A DNA stretch of 64,000 nucleotides from an uncultured Prevotellaceae bacterium (lineage in GTDB: Bacteria; Bacteroidota; Bacteroidia; Bacteroidales; Bacteroidaceae), in NCBI GenBank assembly GCA_902774815.1, contig CACYJV010000008.1:1-64000 (forward strand), read 5' to 3'. Shown in pieces: positions 6,232 to 14,896 of the stretch (the first letter of the stretch is position 1; every line of letters starts with the position of its first letter). The notes under the pieces are model-generated. The model saw only the letters and a program-made list of their open reading frames with translations, was not told the DNA's origin and ran no database searches. Both the position numbers and the translations under genes were made by a program.

Positions 6232-8550
6232 TTAGTGAGCTAAGGTAAAGCGCACCCGCATAGGCAATTGGTCGCTGGCAGTACCGATGAGTGCATCGAA
6301 GTCGCCGGCCTCGGCCCGCCATTGGCCAGCCTGTTCGTCGTAGAACGACAGTGCGTCGGTGCCAATGGTCAGCGTGACGTTTCGCGTCTCGCCGGGTTGC
6401 AGGTAGACTTTCTGGAAGGCTTTCAGTTCCTTCACGGGTCTTTCCACAGATGATTTCACATCGTGGATGTAGAGTTGCACAGTTTCCGAGCCAGCCCGGT
6501 CGCCCGTGTTGGTGACAGGTACTGTGAATGTGATGCTTCCACCCTGCTGCATGGAGGTCTTGTCAGCAGTAGCCTTGCCCAGACGGAAGGTAGTGTAGCT
6601 CAGTCCGTGACCAAAGGCAAAGAGAGGCTTCTCTTTCTTCAGGCGGTCGGTCCAGCGATAGCCCACGAAGATGTCCTCTTTGTACTCCTCGTCGATGATC
6701 TTCTTGTCAGCACGCCATGTGCCTGGATAGGTGTTCAGTGCGTGTGCACCACACTGTTCGAGGCTGCGATACCACGTGAATGGCAACTTTCCGCTGGGGT
6801 TCACGGCACCAGTAAGCACGTCGGCCAATGCATGACCGCTCTCTGAGCCCAGGAACCATCCCTGCACCACAGCCGGTACGCGGCCAATCCAAGGCATGGC
6901 TGCAGCATTACCCGAGATGTTGACGAACACAACGCGTGGGTTCACGTCGAGGAGTGACTCGACCAGGCGGTTCTGGGCGTAGGGCATGTCGAAATTCTTG
7001 CGGTCGTGGCCCTCGCTATCCTGGTAGTTGCTCTTGTTGAGTCCGCCGAAGACGATAACGACATCGGCATCCTTGGCCTTTGCGACGGCCTCGGAGATGA
7101 GTTCATCGGCAGAACGAGTCTCGTAGAGCGAGCGTCCGACGGTCACTCCGTCGTAGCTTTGGACGGTATCGCCCACATAGCCGCGCGCATAATCCAATTG
7201 GCAATTGACGGATTGACGATTGACGAATTCCTGCAGACCGTCGAGGGGCAGCACTTCGCGCTGCACCTTCAGCGAACTGGAACCTCCGCCGACAGTCATC
7301 ATCTTGATGGCGTTCTCACCTACGACCAAAACCTTCTTGCAGTTGGCGAGGTCGAGCGGCAGAAGAGGCTTCTGGGCTTTCTTGTTTTTTGCTGAGAGGT
7401 CTGCAACGGGACTGTTCTTCAGCAATACGATGCCCTCGCCGGCAATCTTTCGGGCGGCAGCATAGTGGTCATCGGAGCAGAGGAAGCCCTGAGCACGATG
7501 GTTGTTCATGGTAGTGCGGAAGTAGAGGCGAAGCACGCGGCGCACCTTCTCGTCGAGGGCCTTCAGCAGGTCGGCACGGCGCTCTCCCGTAGCTTCACGG
7601 ATGAGCTTCTTGTAGGGCTCAGCCATGTAGTAGGTGTCGTAGGCATTGGTACGTCCCATGGTCAGTCCGTCGGTCCACGTGCCGAACTCCATGTCGAGTC
7701 CGTTGAAGATGGCCTGCTCGGAATCGTGGCAGCCGCCCCAGTCCGATACGACCACGCCGTCGTATTGCCAGTCGCCCTTCAGGATGCGGTTCAGCATCAC
7801 CTCATTATGACAATTGTGTTGGTTTTTATAGAGATTGTAGGCACCCATGATGCCCCATGCCTTGCCCTCAGTGACAGCAGCACGGAAGGCAGGAAGATAG
7901 ATTTCGTGCAATGCGCGGTCGCTAACTACGACATTGACCTGATGGCGGTACTCTTCGTCGTTGTTCAGGGCATAGTGCTTCACGCACGAAGCTACGCCTT
8001 TCGACTGCAGTCCCTGCACGTAGGGCACTACCATACGGCTGGCCAGCCAGGGGTCTTCGCCCATATACTCGAAGTTACGTCCAGCGAGCGGTGTGCGATA
8101 GATGTTCACACCAGGTCCCAGGATCATGTCTTTGCCACGATAGCGTGCCTCTTCACCCAAGCTCTCACCATAGAGACGGGCAAGATTGGTGTTCCAAGTG
8201 GCAGCCAAGCACGTCAGCGCAGGGAATGCCACACACGAGTCGTTGGTCTGTCCGGCCTGAACCCACTCGTCCCAAAGCACGTCGGGACGTACTCCGTGAG
8301 GTCCGTCGTCGGTCCAGAAGTCGGGCATGCCCAGCCGTGGCACGCCTGCAGCCGAGAACTTCGACTGTGCGTGAATGACGCGTATCTTCTCATTAAGCGT
8401 CATGCGCGATAGTGCATCGTCGATGCGCTGTTCAATGGTTTTTGATTCGTCGAGGTAGGCTGGCAATTGCTGTGCCTGTACCGTTAAGGCGGTCGTGATT
8501 AGCACGACGCATGTCATGAATGACTTTCTCATATTCATTGAAATTAGCAT
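6232..8550 (-). CDS. bglX: GH3 beta-glucosidase, periplasmic
   Basis: Releases terminal glucose from beta-linked oligosaccharides. After a signal peptide (cleavage near VQAQ) come the (beta/alpha)8 domain, with KH at 191-192 and the nucleophile Asp270 in VVVSDWGG; the alpha/beta sandwich domain; and a C-terminal fibronectin III-like domain (SVERPVKELKAFQKV). The 772-residue length is typical of BglX. The frame opens at ATG 8550 directly after the GH5 stop (TAAATG). ATG 8538 or 8532 gives a tighter signal peptide. It is the last gene of the PUL. A short insert encoded by a 7-bp-type repeat (7194-7230) gives NRQSVNCQLD within the sandwich domain. Confidence 0.9.
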   Translation of the reverse strand: MLISMNMRKSFMTCVVLITTALTVQAQQLPAYLDESKTIEQRIDDALSRMTLNEKIRVIHAQSKFSAAGVPRLGMPDFWTDDGPHGVRPDVLWDEWVQAGQTNDSCVAFPALTCLAATWNTNLARLYGESLGEEARYRGKDMILGPGVNIYRTPLAGRNFEYMGEDPWLASRMVVPYVQGLQSKGVASCVKHYALNNDEEYRHQVNVVVSDRALHEIYLPAFRAAVTEGKAWGIMGAYNLYKNQHNCHNEVMLNRILKGDWQYDGVVVSDWGGCHDSEQAIFNGLDMEFGTWTDGLTMGRTNAYDTYYMAEPYKKLIREATGERRADLLKALDEKVRRVLRLYFRTTMNNHRAQGFLCSDDHYAAARKIAGEGIVLLKNSPVADLSAKNKKAQKPLLPLDLANCKKVLVVGENAIKMMTVGGGSSSLKVQREVLPLDGLQEFVNRQSVNCQLDYARGYVGDTVQSYDGVTVGRSLYETRSADELISEAVAKAKDADVVIVFGGLNKSNYQDSEGHDRKNFDMPYAQNRLVESLLDVNPRVVFVNISGNAAAMPWIGRVPAVVQGWFLGSESGHALADVLTGAVNPSGKLPFTWYRSLEQCGAHALNTYPGTWRADKKIIDEEYKEDIFVGYRWTDRLKKEKPLFAFGHGLSYTTFRLGKATADKTSMQQGGSITFTVPVTNTGDRAGSETVQLYIHDVKSSVERPVKELKAFQKVYLQPGETRNVTLTIGTDALSFYDEQAGQWRAEAGDFDALIGTASDQLPMRVRFTLAH

Positions 8551-9807
8551 TTAATGTTTTTGTTGTGGTGTAAGGCCCATCGAGAGGACGTATTCCTTCT
8601 GTTCGCGGCAGTGCTCGAAGCGGCAGTTTGTAATGAACTGGTGCAGCTGTTGGCGGAATAGTTCCTGATTGGGACGAGCCTCGCGCAGGTCTTTGTATGT
8701 GGTTCGATTGGTTTCGGAGTATTTCACCACCAGCGAGTCCCATAGTTCGGGGCGGTTAATGCCCATCATGCATGAGCCGTCGAGTTTTTTGTATGGCCAG
8801 AAGGTGTAGCCGATGTTTGCCTCCTTCATCACTTTTACGAAGTTTGTCTGCCATTCGATGGTGTTGTGACCAATCTCGCCCATGTACATCGGAAGTCCTG
8901 TCTTCTGCTGGTGGCCGATGTAGTCACTGATAGCCTCAGCCGTAGCCTGACCACCGTAGCGGTGGCAGGTGTACATGATGTTGTTGTCGAACTTCCAGTC
9001 GTTGAACATGAAGAAGTCGGAGTTCCAACGGGCTCCACCCAGCAGGATGACGTGGTTGCGATCAACCTGGCGGATGGCCTTCACGGCGCGTTTGTATAGG
9101 GGTTCAAGCTTTTGATTCAACTCATCCTTATTCTCAAAGTAGTGGGCAATGGGCTCGTTCATGAGTTCATAGCCGAGAATGACCGACTCCTTCGCGTAGT
9201 GCTTGGCAATACGCTGCCAAATGTCGCAGAACAATTGCTGGCTCGGCTCGCTCTCGAAGAGCCAGGGGTAACCGTAGCCGTCGTCGATGTTATCGCCAGT
9301 CTGTGAACCTGGGCAGTCGTGCATGTCGAGAATGAGGTAAAGACCTGCCTTGCGACACCAACTGACAACTTGGTCGATGCGCTTAAAACCATCCTGCTGA
9401 TTGGTGAGCCCCATGTAATCCTCTTCGGTGAAGAGCTTGTAGTTGAATGGCAGGCGTATGGTGTTGGCACCTGTACTCTTGATGTAGTCAATGTCGGCCT
9501 GTGTGATGTAGTTGTCCTTGAATTCACGCCAGAAACGGGCAGCCTCGTCGGGGCCTACAGCTTCCTTGAAGAGAAGGTCGATCATCCAAGCGGAGTTCGT
9601 CTTCGAGAACCCAAACATATAGCCTTCGGGATTGAGCCAGTTGCCTAGGTTGGTGCCCTGAATGAACAACCGCTCGCCGTTGGGCTGAATGAGGTTCGTG
9701 CCTTCTACGTGCACAAAGCCTTTCTTGGCCTGCACTTCACAGGGAAACAAAGTAACAAAGTAGCAGAGTAGCAATGTCACTATGAGGAATGATTTCTGCT
9801 TCATCAT
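8551..9807 (-). CDS. GH5 endo-glucanase-type glycoside hydrolase
   Basis: A secreted 418-residue enzyme with an N-terminal signal peptide followed by a single GH5 catalytic barrel. The acid/base Glu218 is in YELMNEP and the nucleophile Glu311 in MYMGEIGHN; the conserved HD pair is in LDMHDCPG near 163. The opening FIQGTNLGNWLNPEGYMF resembles exo-1,3-/1,6-glucanase-like GH5 members. With a GH16 in the operon, a beta-1,3 or mixed-linkage glucan substrate is likely, but specificity cannot be read from sequence. The start overlaps the CotH stop as TAATG, which implies translational coupling. Part of the signal peptide is written by an 8-bp repeat (9743-9774). Confidence 0.88.
   Translation of the reverse strand: MMKQKSFLIVTLLLCYFVTLFPCEVQAKKGFVHVEGTNLIQPNGERLFIQGTNLGNWLNPEGYMFGFSKTNSAWMIDLLFKEAVGPDEAARFWREFKDNYITQADIDYIKSTGANTIRLPFNYKLFTEEDYMGLTNQQDGFKRIDQVVSWCRKAGLYLILDMHDCPGSQTGDNIDDGYGYPWLFESEPSQQLFCDIWQRIAKHYAKESVILGYELMNEPIAHYFENKDELNQKLEPLYKRAVKAIRQVDRNHVILLGGARWNSDFFMFNDWKFDNNIMYTCHRYGGQATAEAISDYIGHQQKTGLPMYMGEIGHNTIEWQTNFVKVMKEANIGYTFWPYKKLDGSCMMGINRPELWDSLVVKYSETNRTTYKDLREARPNQELFRQQLHQFITNCRFEHCREQKEYVLSMGLTPQQKH
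9743..9774 (-). repeat. 8-bp repeat encoding the GH5 signal-peptide core
   Basis: Four 8-bp units on the plus strand: GGAAACAA, AGTAACAA, AGTAGCAG, AGTAGCAA. Read on the minus strand they encode LLLCYFVTLFP. Related runs are at 38459-38482, 38564-38603, 48593-48632 and 52999-53030. Confidence 0.7.
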
Positions 9808-11213
9808 TATTTCTTCAGTATCTTCTGATGGTTACGGATGTAGATGCCCTTAGGCAATGGACGGTTTTGGGATTTGCCATTTAAGACTCTTCGGCCACTC
9901 AGGTCGTAGATGACATCATTTTCAATTGTCAATTTTTCGTTTTCAATTTGCTCGATGCCATCTACCCGGCGGCGCTCAAAGGCCTCTTGCAGGTAAGGAA
10001 TATGAACGCGGATGAAGTTCTTCAGATCGGCGATATACTCCTGATAGGTGTTGTGATAGTTGTGCTTCTCGAAACTGAAAACCTGACCGCTGATGTTCCA
10101 GATGCGGTAGTTCTCTTTCTGCGAGGCATCGATGACGGAACTTAGACTGTCGATGTGGTCGAGCAGGTATTGCTCCAGCCCGTTGGCAATCAGTTCGTTT
10201 AGGCGGTTGGCACAGGCGTCGGAGAACCAAGGGTCTTGCCACATGCGCCGTATGAGTTGTTCAAACGGACGGTCGGCCAGTCCCAGAAAGGCTTCCATGG
10301 CCCTCAGCAGACTACGTTCGGAACTGTTGTCGTAGCCCATGTCGAGATCCCATAGCGGGCCGAAGTGCATCTTCTCCTCGTCGGCATCCTTCCACATATA
10401 GATGCTATACAGGGCATCGATGTTTCCCGTTATCTCTGCACCCACGTACCAGTTCACCAGATCCTCCTCGTCGAAGTAAGCGCGATAGCCTTTCTCTGGG
10501 TCAGCAAAGGAGTCGTCCTTCAATGACTTTTCCATACCCTCGATCCACTGGCCGATGGCAATGCGATGTTGCATGGTCATGAATTCGTCCTTTGGATTCT
10601 TCAGGTTGTACATGATGTGATATTTGGTGGACGTGATGTAAGGATCCTCACGCGAATTGTTGTTGGCCACCTCAAGCACCCATCCATTCTCCTCGTCGAT
10701 GTCGATGCGGCGTTTATGTACCTGAACCTGGTCGCTGATCTGGTAGGTACCGCGATAGCTGCCGTTCAGATAGACGTCGACAAAACGTGCGGCGGGGCAG
10801 AACTTCATGTCCATGAAACGTCCTAGATCGTATGTCAGCGCATTGCGAATCATGGTCTTGTCGCCATGGTTGGCCAAAAGCGTCCAACTACGTGCGTTGG
10901 CAAAGTGACGTCCAAGCAGCTTTTGCTTCGTAGCAAACTTGATGCGGTAGGACTTCTTGTCGGAATTCCACCATGAGGAGTTACCGCGACCACGAATCTC
11001 GGTGTCGGGATAGACGGCAACCGAATCGCCGTCGACAATGGTGATGGTGCAGCTGATGTACTGCTCCTTGCTCGTGATGCTGCGCTGGCCATCGGTCTCT
11101 ATGTAGACGGTTGGCAGGTTGGTCAGCTGTCGCTTTTCGCCCGCAGCGCTCATCCACAGGGAAGACGTCAGAAACGCAGCAAGGAACAAGGAACGTACAC
11201 CAACTAACTTCAT
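9807..11213 (-). CDS. CotH-family secreted protein with sorting tail
   Basis: A 468-residue protein with a signal peptide. It begins with the CotH-associated segment LPTVYIETDGQRSITSKEQY and the RGRGNSSW motif, followed by a CotH kinase-like fold (SWTLLANHGDKTMIRNALTY; GPLWDLDMGYDN near 270-280 with acidic metal-binding-type residues). CotH proteins are atypical protein kinases in Bacillus spores; in Bacteroidetes they are common in PULs, with unknown substrate. The end (YDLSGRRV ... LPKGIYIRNHQK) is a sorting signal. The stretch just before it (EQIENEKLTIENDV) is encoded by an AATTGTC-type 7-bp repeat. It lies 30 nt downstream of GH16 and overlaps the GH5 start. Confidence 0.82.
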   Translation of the reverse strand: MKLVGVRSLFLAAFLTSSLWMSAAGEKRQLTNLPTVYIETDGQRSITSKEQYISCTITIVDGDSVAVYPDTEIRGRGNSSWWNSDKKSYRIKFATKQKLLGRHFANARSWTLLANHGDKTMIRNALTYDLGRFMDMKFCPAARFVDVYLNGSYRGTYQISDQVQVHKRRIDIDEENGWVLEVANNNSREDPYITSTKYHIMYNLKNPKDEFMTMQHRIAIGQWIEGMEKSLKDDSFADPEKGYRAYFDEEDLVNWYVGAEITGNIDALYSIYMWKDADEEKMHFGPLWDLDMGYDNSSERSLLRAMEAFLGLADRPFEQLIRRMWQDPWFSDACANRLNELIANGLEQYLLDHIDSLSSVIDASQKENYRIWNISGQVFSFEKHNYHNTYQEYIADLKNFIRVHIPYLQEAFERRRVDGIEQIENEKLTIENDVIYDLSGRRVLNGKSQNRPLPKGIYIRNHQKILKK

Positions 11214-11243
11214 CTCAAAATGTATTTATAAATCTGGTTTGTT

Positions 11244-12365
11244 TTAGTTCTTTTGGAACACACGTACGTAGTCGACCTCCATGGTCACTGGAAGTGCACT
11301 CTCGTCGACACCTTTCATGCCGCCCCAGTCACCACCCCAGGCGAGGTTGAAGATGAGGTAGAACGGATAGTGGAACGGCCACTGGTTATGACTAGAACCG
11401 AGTTCTGACTTCTTCACGTTCAGCTGCACCTTGCCATCCACATAGGTGGTCATCTCGTCAGCTGTCCAAAGCAGGGCGTAGGTATGGAACTCGCCTTCGG
11501 CCTTGTCGATGGTCATCGCGTGGGTCTTCTGCGTGTTCTTGGTGTGGTTGTAGTCCTGCGTGTGGATGCTGGACGATACTTCGTTAGGTACTACGCCTAC
11601 TTCCTCCATGATGTCAATCTCGCCACACATCGGCCAAGGATTGGTAGACCAGTCGTTGCCAACGGGCATCATCCAGAAGGCAGGCCATGTGCCCTTGCCT
11701 TTAGGCAGTTTGATGCTGGCTTCGAAGTAGCCGTGCTGCCAACCCTCGTTCACCTTCGCATAGACGCGCCCGGAGTACACCTTGCCGTTCTCCTTGAAGC
11801 AGTTGATGCGCAAAGTGCCATTCTTCACTTCCGTCACGAGACGGCCTTCGGGCGACTTGTGGTTGACGTAGTTCTGCAGTTCGTTGTTCACCCAATGGTC
11901 CTTCTGCACCTCGTGCGTCCAGTCGTTGGAATTTAGTTCCGATCCTTCGTTGAACTCGTCGTTCCAAACAAGGCGGTAACCGTCGGGAGCATCGTAACCA
12001 GACTTCTCTGCTGCCGCCTGCTTGACGCTGATGGTCTTGCGGGCAATGCCCGACATTATTGTCACAGACCCCGAGCGCTCCTCTGTAAGGGGATTTTCGG
12101 CAACAGTAACCTTGATGGATCCCGACTGCGACAGCGAGCCATTGGTCTCAATCTTGATGAAGTCGCCATCGGCATAGGCACCCCACTCTTTGCCTGTTGT
12201 CGTCACACTTACGTTGTAGCTGCCACCAGTGGCAGGAACCTCAATCTGCTCGGGTGAAGCCGTAATCGTGATGGCGGCAGGTGTGGAATCGTCGTCGCCA
12301 CCACCACAGCCCGTCAGGACTGCGGCGATGGTGAACAACAGATTATAAATTAACATTTTCTTCAT
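11244..12365 (-). CDS. GH16 beta-glucanase lipoprotein with BACON domain
   Basis: The lipobox LTGC (Cys20) and following GGGDDD suggest a surface lipoprotein. Residues about 30-117 form a BACON/Ig-like domain, a carbohydrate- or spacing-type module typical of Bacteroidetes glycosidases. The GH16 domain starts at YRLVWNDEFNEGSELN. Its active site is EIDIMEEVG, with nucleophile Glu249, Asp251 and acid/base Glu254. The family cleaves internal beta-1,3 or beta-1,3/1,4 linkages (laminarin, lichenan, cereal beta-glucan). It starts inside the stop of the preceding gene (TAATG). This is the best single clue to the PUL substrate. Confidence 0.92.
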   Translation of the reverse strand: MKKMLIYNLLFTIAAVLTGCGGGDDDSTPAAITITASPEQIEVPATGGSYNVSVTTTGKEWGAYADGDFIKIETNGSLSQSGSIKVTVAENPLTEERSGSVTIMSGIARKTISVKQAAAEKSGYDAPDGYRLVWNDEFNEGSELNSNDWTHEVQKDHWVNNELQNYVNHKSPEGRLVTEVKNGTLRINCFKENGKVYSGRVYAKVNEGWQHGYFEASIKLPKGKGTWPAFWMMPVGNDWSTNPWPMCGEIDIMEEVGVVPNEVSSSIHTQDYNHTKNTQKTHAMTIDKAEGEFHTYALLWTADEMTTYVDGKVQLNVKKSELGSSHNQWPFHYPFYLIFNLAWGGDWGGMKGVDESALPVTMEVDYVRVFQKN

Positions 12366-14812
12366 TATTCTGATTTCTGGAAAATGATATCACTAATCTC
12401 TACATGTGTTCCTGCTGGCGATCCGCCGAAGTCGAAGAACAGGGAAAGTGCATGGGCATCGTTCAGCGGAAGCTGTACGCCCTTCACTGTGTAGACGAAC
12501 TCCTCGCCACCCTTCACGTCGTGACGATCGGCAAAGAAGAAGTTGTTGTCGTGCTTCTCTGCATCGTCGGTCTCTGTGAGCTTAATCGTCACACCAGGGA
12601 GATCGACATCTGCATAGAGTGTGCACGAGAAGTCATACTTGTCGCTCATGGCTGCTGTCAGAGTCGTGTTGATGGGGAACTGACCCTGCCACTGAGAACC
12701 ACCCATGCCGTCGGTGAGTGTCAGCTCCCACTTGTTGTCTTTGTGCGACCATACGGGATCAGCAATCTGTCCCCAGCCGTTATCAGCAAACCAAGGCGTC
12801 ACGCTGATGAAAGCATCGCCGGCATCGACAGCCTTCCAGAGGTTGCTGGCAGAATTGTAGTCCAATGCTCCACCGCTGCTTCCGCCTTCTTGATGCTTCT
12901 GTACGATGATTTCACTCAGGTCAATCTGTAAGCCTGCAGGGCAACCACCGAGGTCGACAAACAACTTTGCCTCGCTGAAGCCAGAGTCCTCACCTTTCTT
13001 CTGTGCTTTTACACCGATGAACTCTATATAGTTTTCACCTGCTTGTAGTGTTAGGTTGCCATCGTAGATGAGCGTGTTGTCGTCGTCGCCCTCATCGCAA
13101 ATCTTGAAGGTGAAACGACCCAGATTCTCGCTCGACTCAATCTTCGCACGTACGTCGTAGAGTTGTCCGGGCTCGATGTTGACCTTTGCGTGGTGGATGG
13201 AGTTCTGAGCCTGCCATTCGGCAGCGGTGGCATCGTTGGCAATGATGGTGTAGACGCCATTGTTGTAAGAGAACTTCGGGTTGCCAATCTGTTGCCAACC
13301 GCCATCGGCCCACCAGAATTCCATCGTTCCGATGGTATTGAAGTCGCGGCCGAGGTTGTCGGCAGAGTTCACGTCGACCCATGTCACGCCTTCTGCGCCT
13401 CCGCCACCACCGGGTACGATGGTGCCGTCGTCGCAGCCGTGCTCCTTCAGAACGAAGTTGCTGATCTCGATGGTGGTGTTATCCTGGCAGCCACCGAAGT
13501 CGAGCACCAGTTTCACGTTGTTGATGTTGACACCAGGCATGTCGCTCTTGAAGAACACATAATCCTGGCCAGCCTTCAGGTCTACACGGTCGGCGAAGAA
13601 GTATATTTCGTCGTTGTCGTCCTGAGTCAGCTTGACGGTAGCTCCAGCGAGGTCCTTGTCGGAATTCAGGATGATGGAGAAGTCGTAGTTGGTGACATCA
13701 TTAGTAGCCATATCGGTGCGGAAGGCCATCTGCGACTGCCATTGTGCGGCGTTGGCCAACGGCAGGTTGATAGTCCAGCTGTTGTTGCCCTCAACGAGCG
13801 AAGGATCAGGACGCTGATTCCAGTTCTCGTCAGCATACCAGAAGGTGATGTTGTTCTTGGCAGTCTTGAACATATTGCAATCGCTGTTGGGATCGAAGCC
13901 ACTCTCTTCAACGAGACGCTCGTCGGGAGCGCTTGTGAAGATGAAGCGCCAGCAAGTTGGTACGTTTGCAGTATAATCGTCGTAAACAAGCACGAGTTTC
14001 GTTGCTGTGAGGGTCTCAATGCGGAACAGCGGGTTGGCGTACTGATCGTCGCTGCTGATGTAGGGGAATGCCGTGTTGGCAGCCAGCTTGATGTACTGCT
14101 GTTTCGATACCTGACCTTCGGCATCAGTCCAGTTCAGCTGTTCGAAAGTCCAAGAAGAAGTCTGGTTGCCGATAGTGGCATCCCAGTCGGCATCTTGATG
14201 TCCCCACTTTGTAGTACCAGTGTTCACATAGGTTAGACCGTCTTCACCTGCATTGTAGGAGAACGTGCCACCCTTGCGGTTGTCGTTGGTGAAAGTGATG
14301 CGGTCGTCGTACAGACCGAAGGCCTTTTTCTCGTTGGGAGCAGCCGACCACCATTCGGTACCAGCAGTTCCGGCAGGACCGCAAGCCAGGTGAGCCACTT
14401 CCTGGTTAGCGAAGCGCCACTCCTTGTTGCAGATGCGGCGGAAGTCGGCAGAGTAGTCGACCTTCGTCTCGTTGAAGGTGAATTCCTTCTTGATGCCAGT
14501 TTGAGAGATACCGTTGCGGTTGCCCAGACGCAGCTCTACGGTGTAAGTACCTTCTTCAGGATTGTTGTAACCGACTTCCTGAAGCGTTGAGTATTGTGTA
14601 CCATTGAGAATCCAAATAGGATAGGTGCCGGCAGCCGGTGTGTAAGAGGCCACCATCTGATTCGTTTCTTGGTCGACAGTCATTTGGAAATCAATGCCGC
14701 TGACCGTAGGAATTCCGTTGGGGTCGGCGCCCTCGAACTCTTCGGGCGAGCAAGCCGTCATCGTTAGGCCTGCAAACAGAACTCCTAATGTATATTTAAA
14801 CAGATTCTTCAT
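12365..14812 (-). CDS. Surface glycan-binding lipoprotein with three tandem binding-type modules
   Basis: The lipobox TMTAC (Cys21) is followed by a PKD-like domain (about 38-115) and a spacer region. Three related modules of about 150 residues follow (roughly 305-460, 480-640, 660-815). Each has a WxADxGW-type motif near the start and closes with a DFGG/DLGG ... IEISxxxxxK motif; the fold is probably a CBM4-like beta-sandwich. It occupies the SusE/SGBP-B position downstream of susD, so it most likely holds glucan at the cell surface. No catalytic motif is seen. It is translationally coupled to GH16. Confidence 0.8.
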   Translation of the reverse strand: MKNLFKYTLGVLFAGLTMTACSPEEFEGADPNGIPTVSGIDFQMTVDQETNQMVASYTPAAGTYPIWILNGTQYSTLQEVGYNNPEEGTYTVELRLGNRNGISQTGIKKEFTFNETKVDYSADFRRICNKEWRFANQEVAHLACGPAGTAGTEWWSAAPNEKKAFGLYDDRITFTNDNRKGGTFSYNAGEDGLTYVNTGTTKWGHQDADWDATIGNQTSSWTFEQLNWTDAEGQVSKQQYIKLAANTAFPYISSDDQYANPLFRIETLTATKLVLVYDDYTANVPTCWRFIFTSAPDERLVEESGFDPNSDCNMFKTAKNNITFWYADENWNQRPDPSLVEGNNSWTINLPLANAAQWQSQMAFRTDMATNDVTNYDFSIILNSDKDLAGATVKLTQDDNDEIYFFADRVDLKAGQDYVFFKSDMPGVNINNVKLVLDFGGCQDNTTIEISNFVLKEHGCDDGTIVPGGGGGAEGVTWVDVNSADNLGRDFNTIGTMEFWWADGGWQQIGNPKFSYNNGVYTIIANDATAAEWQAQNSIHHAKVNIEPGQLYDVRAKIESSENLGRFTFKICDEGDDDNTLIYDGNLTLQAGENYIEFIGVKAQKKGEDSGFSEAKLFVDLGGCPAGLQIDLSEIIVQKHQEGGSSGGALDYNSASNLWKAVDAGDAFISVTPWFADNGWGQIADPVWSHKDNKWELTLTDGMGGSQWQGQFPINTTLTAAMSDKYDFSCTLYADVDLPGVTIKLTETDDAEKHDNNFFFADRHDVKGGEEFVYTVKGVQLPLNDAHALSLFFDFGGSPAGTHVEISDIIFQKSE

Positions 14813-14850
14813 ATTCTCTGATTTGATTAATATTTATAATTGTGTTTGGT

Positions 14851-14895
14851 TGGGAGCCCTTCTCCTTCCCTATTGGGGAGGGCTGGGGTGAAGCT
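14851..14895. repeat. GC-rich palindromic element between susD and its partner
   Basis: GGGAGCCCTTCTCCTTCCC, a short AT link, then GGGGAGGGCTGGGGTGAAG. It is a member of the CCCTCCCC/GGGGAGGG family. It fills most of the 84-bp gap after susD and could form a hairpin that tunes expression of the downstream PUL genes. Confidence 0.6.
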
Positions 14896-14896
14896 C

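Noticed and set aside
7465..8412. 315-codon plus-strand frame opposite the GH3 gene
   Set aside because: A shadow of the GH3 coding sequence with no start context or domain. The same applies to the long plus-strand frames at 35672, 54176 and 55793.
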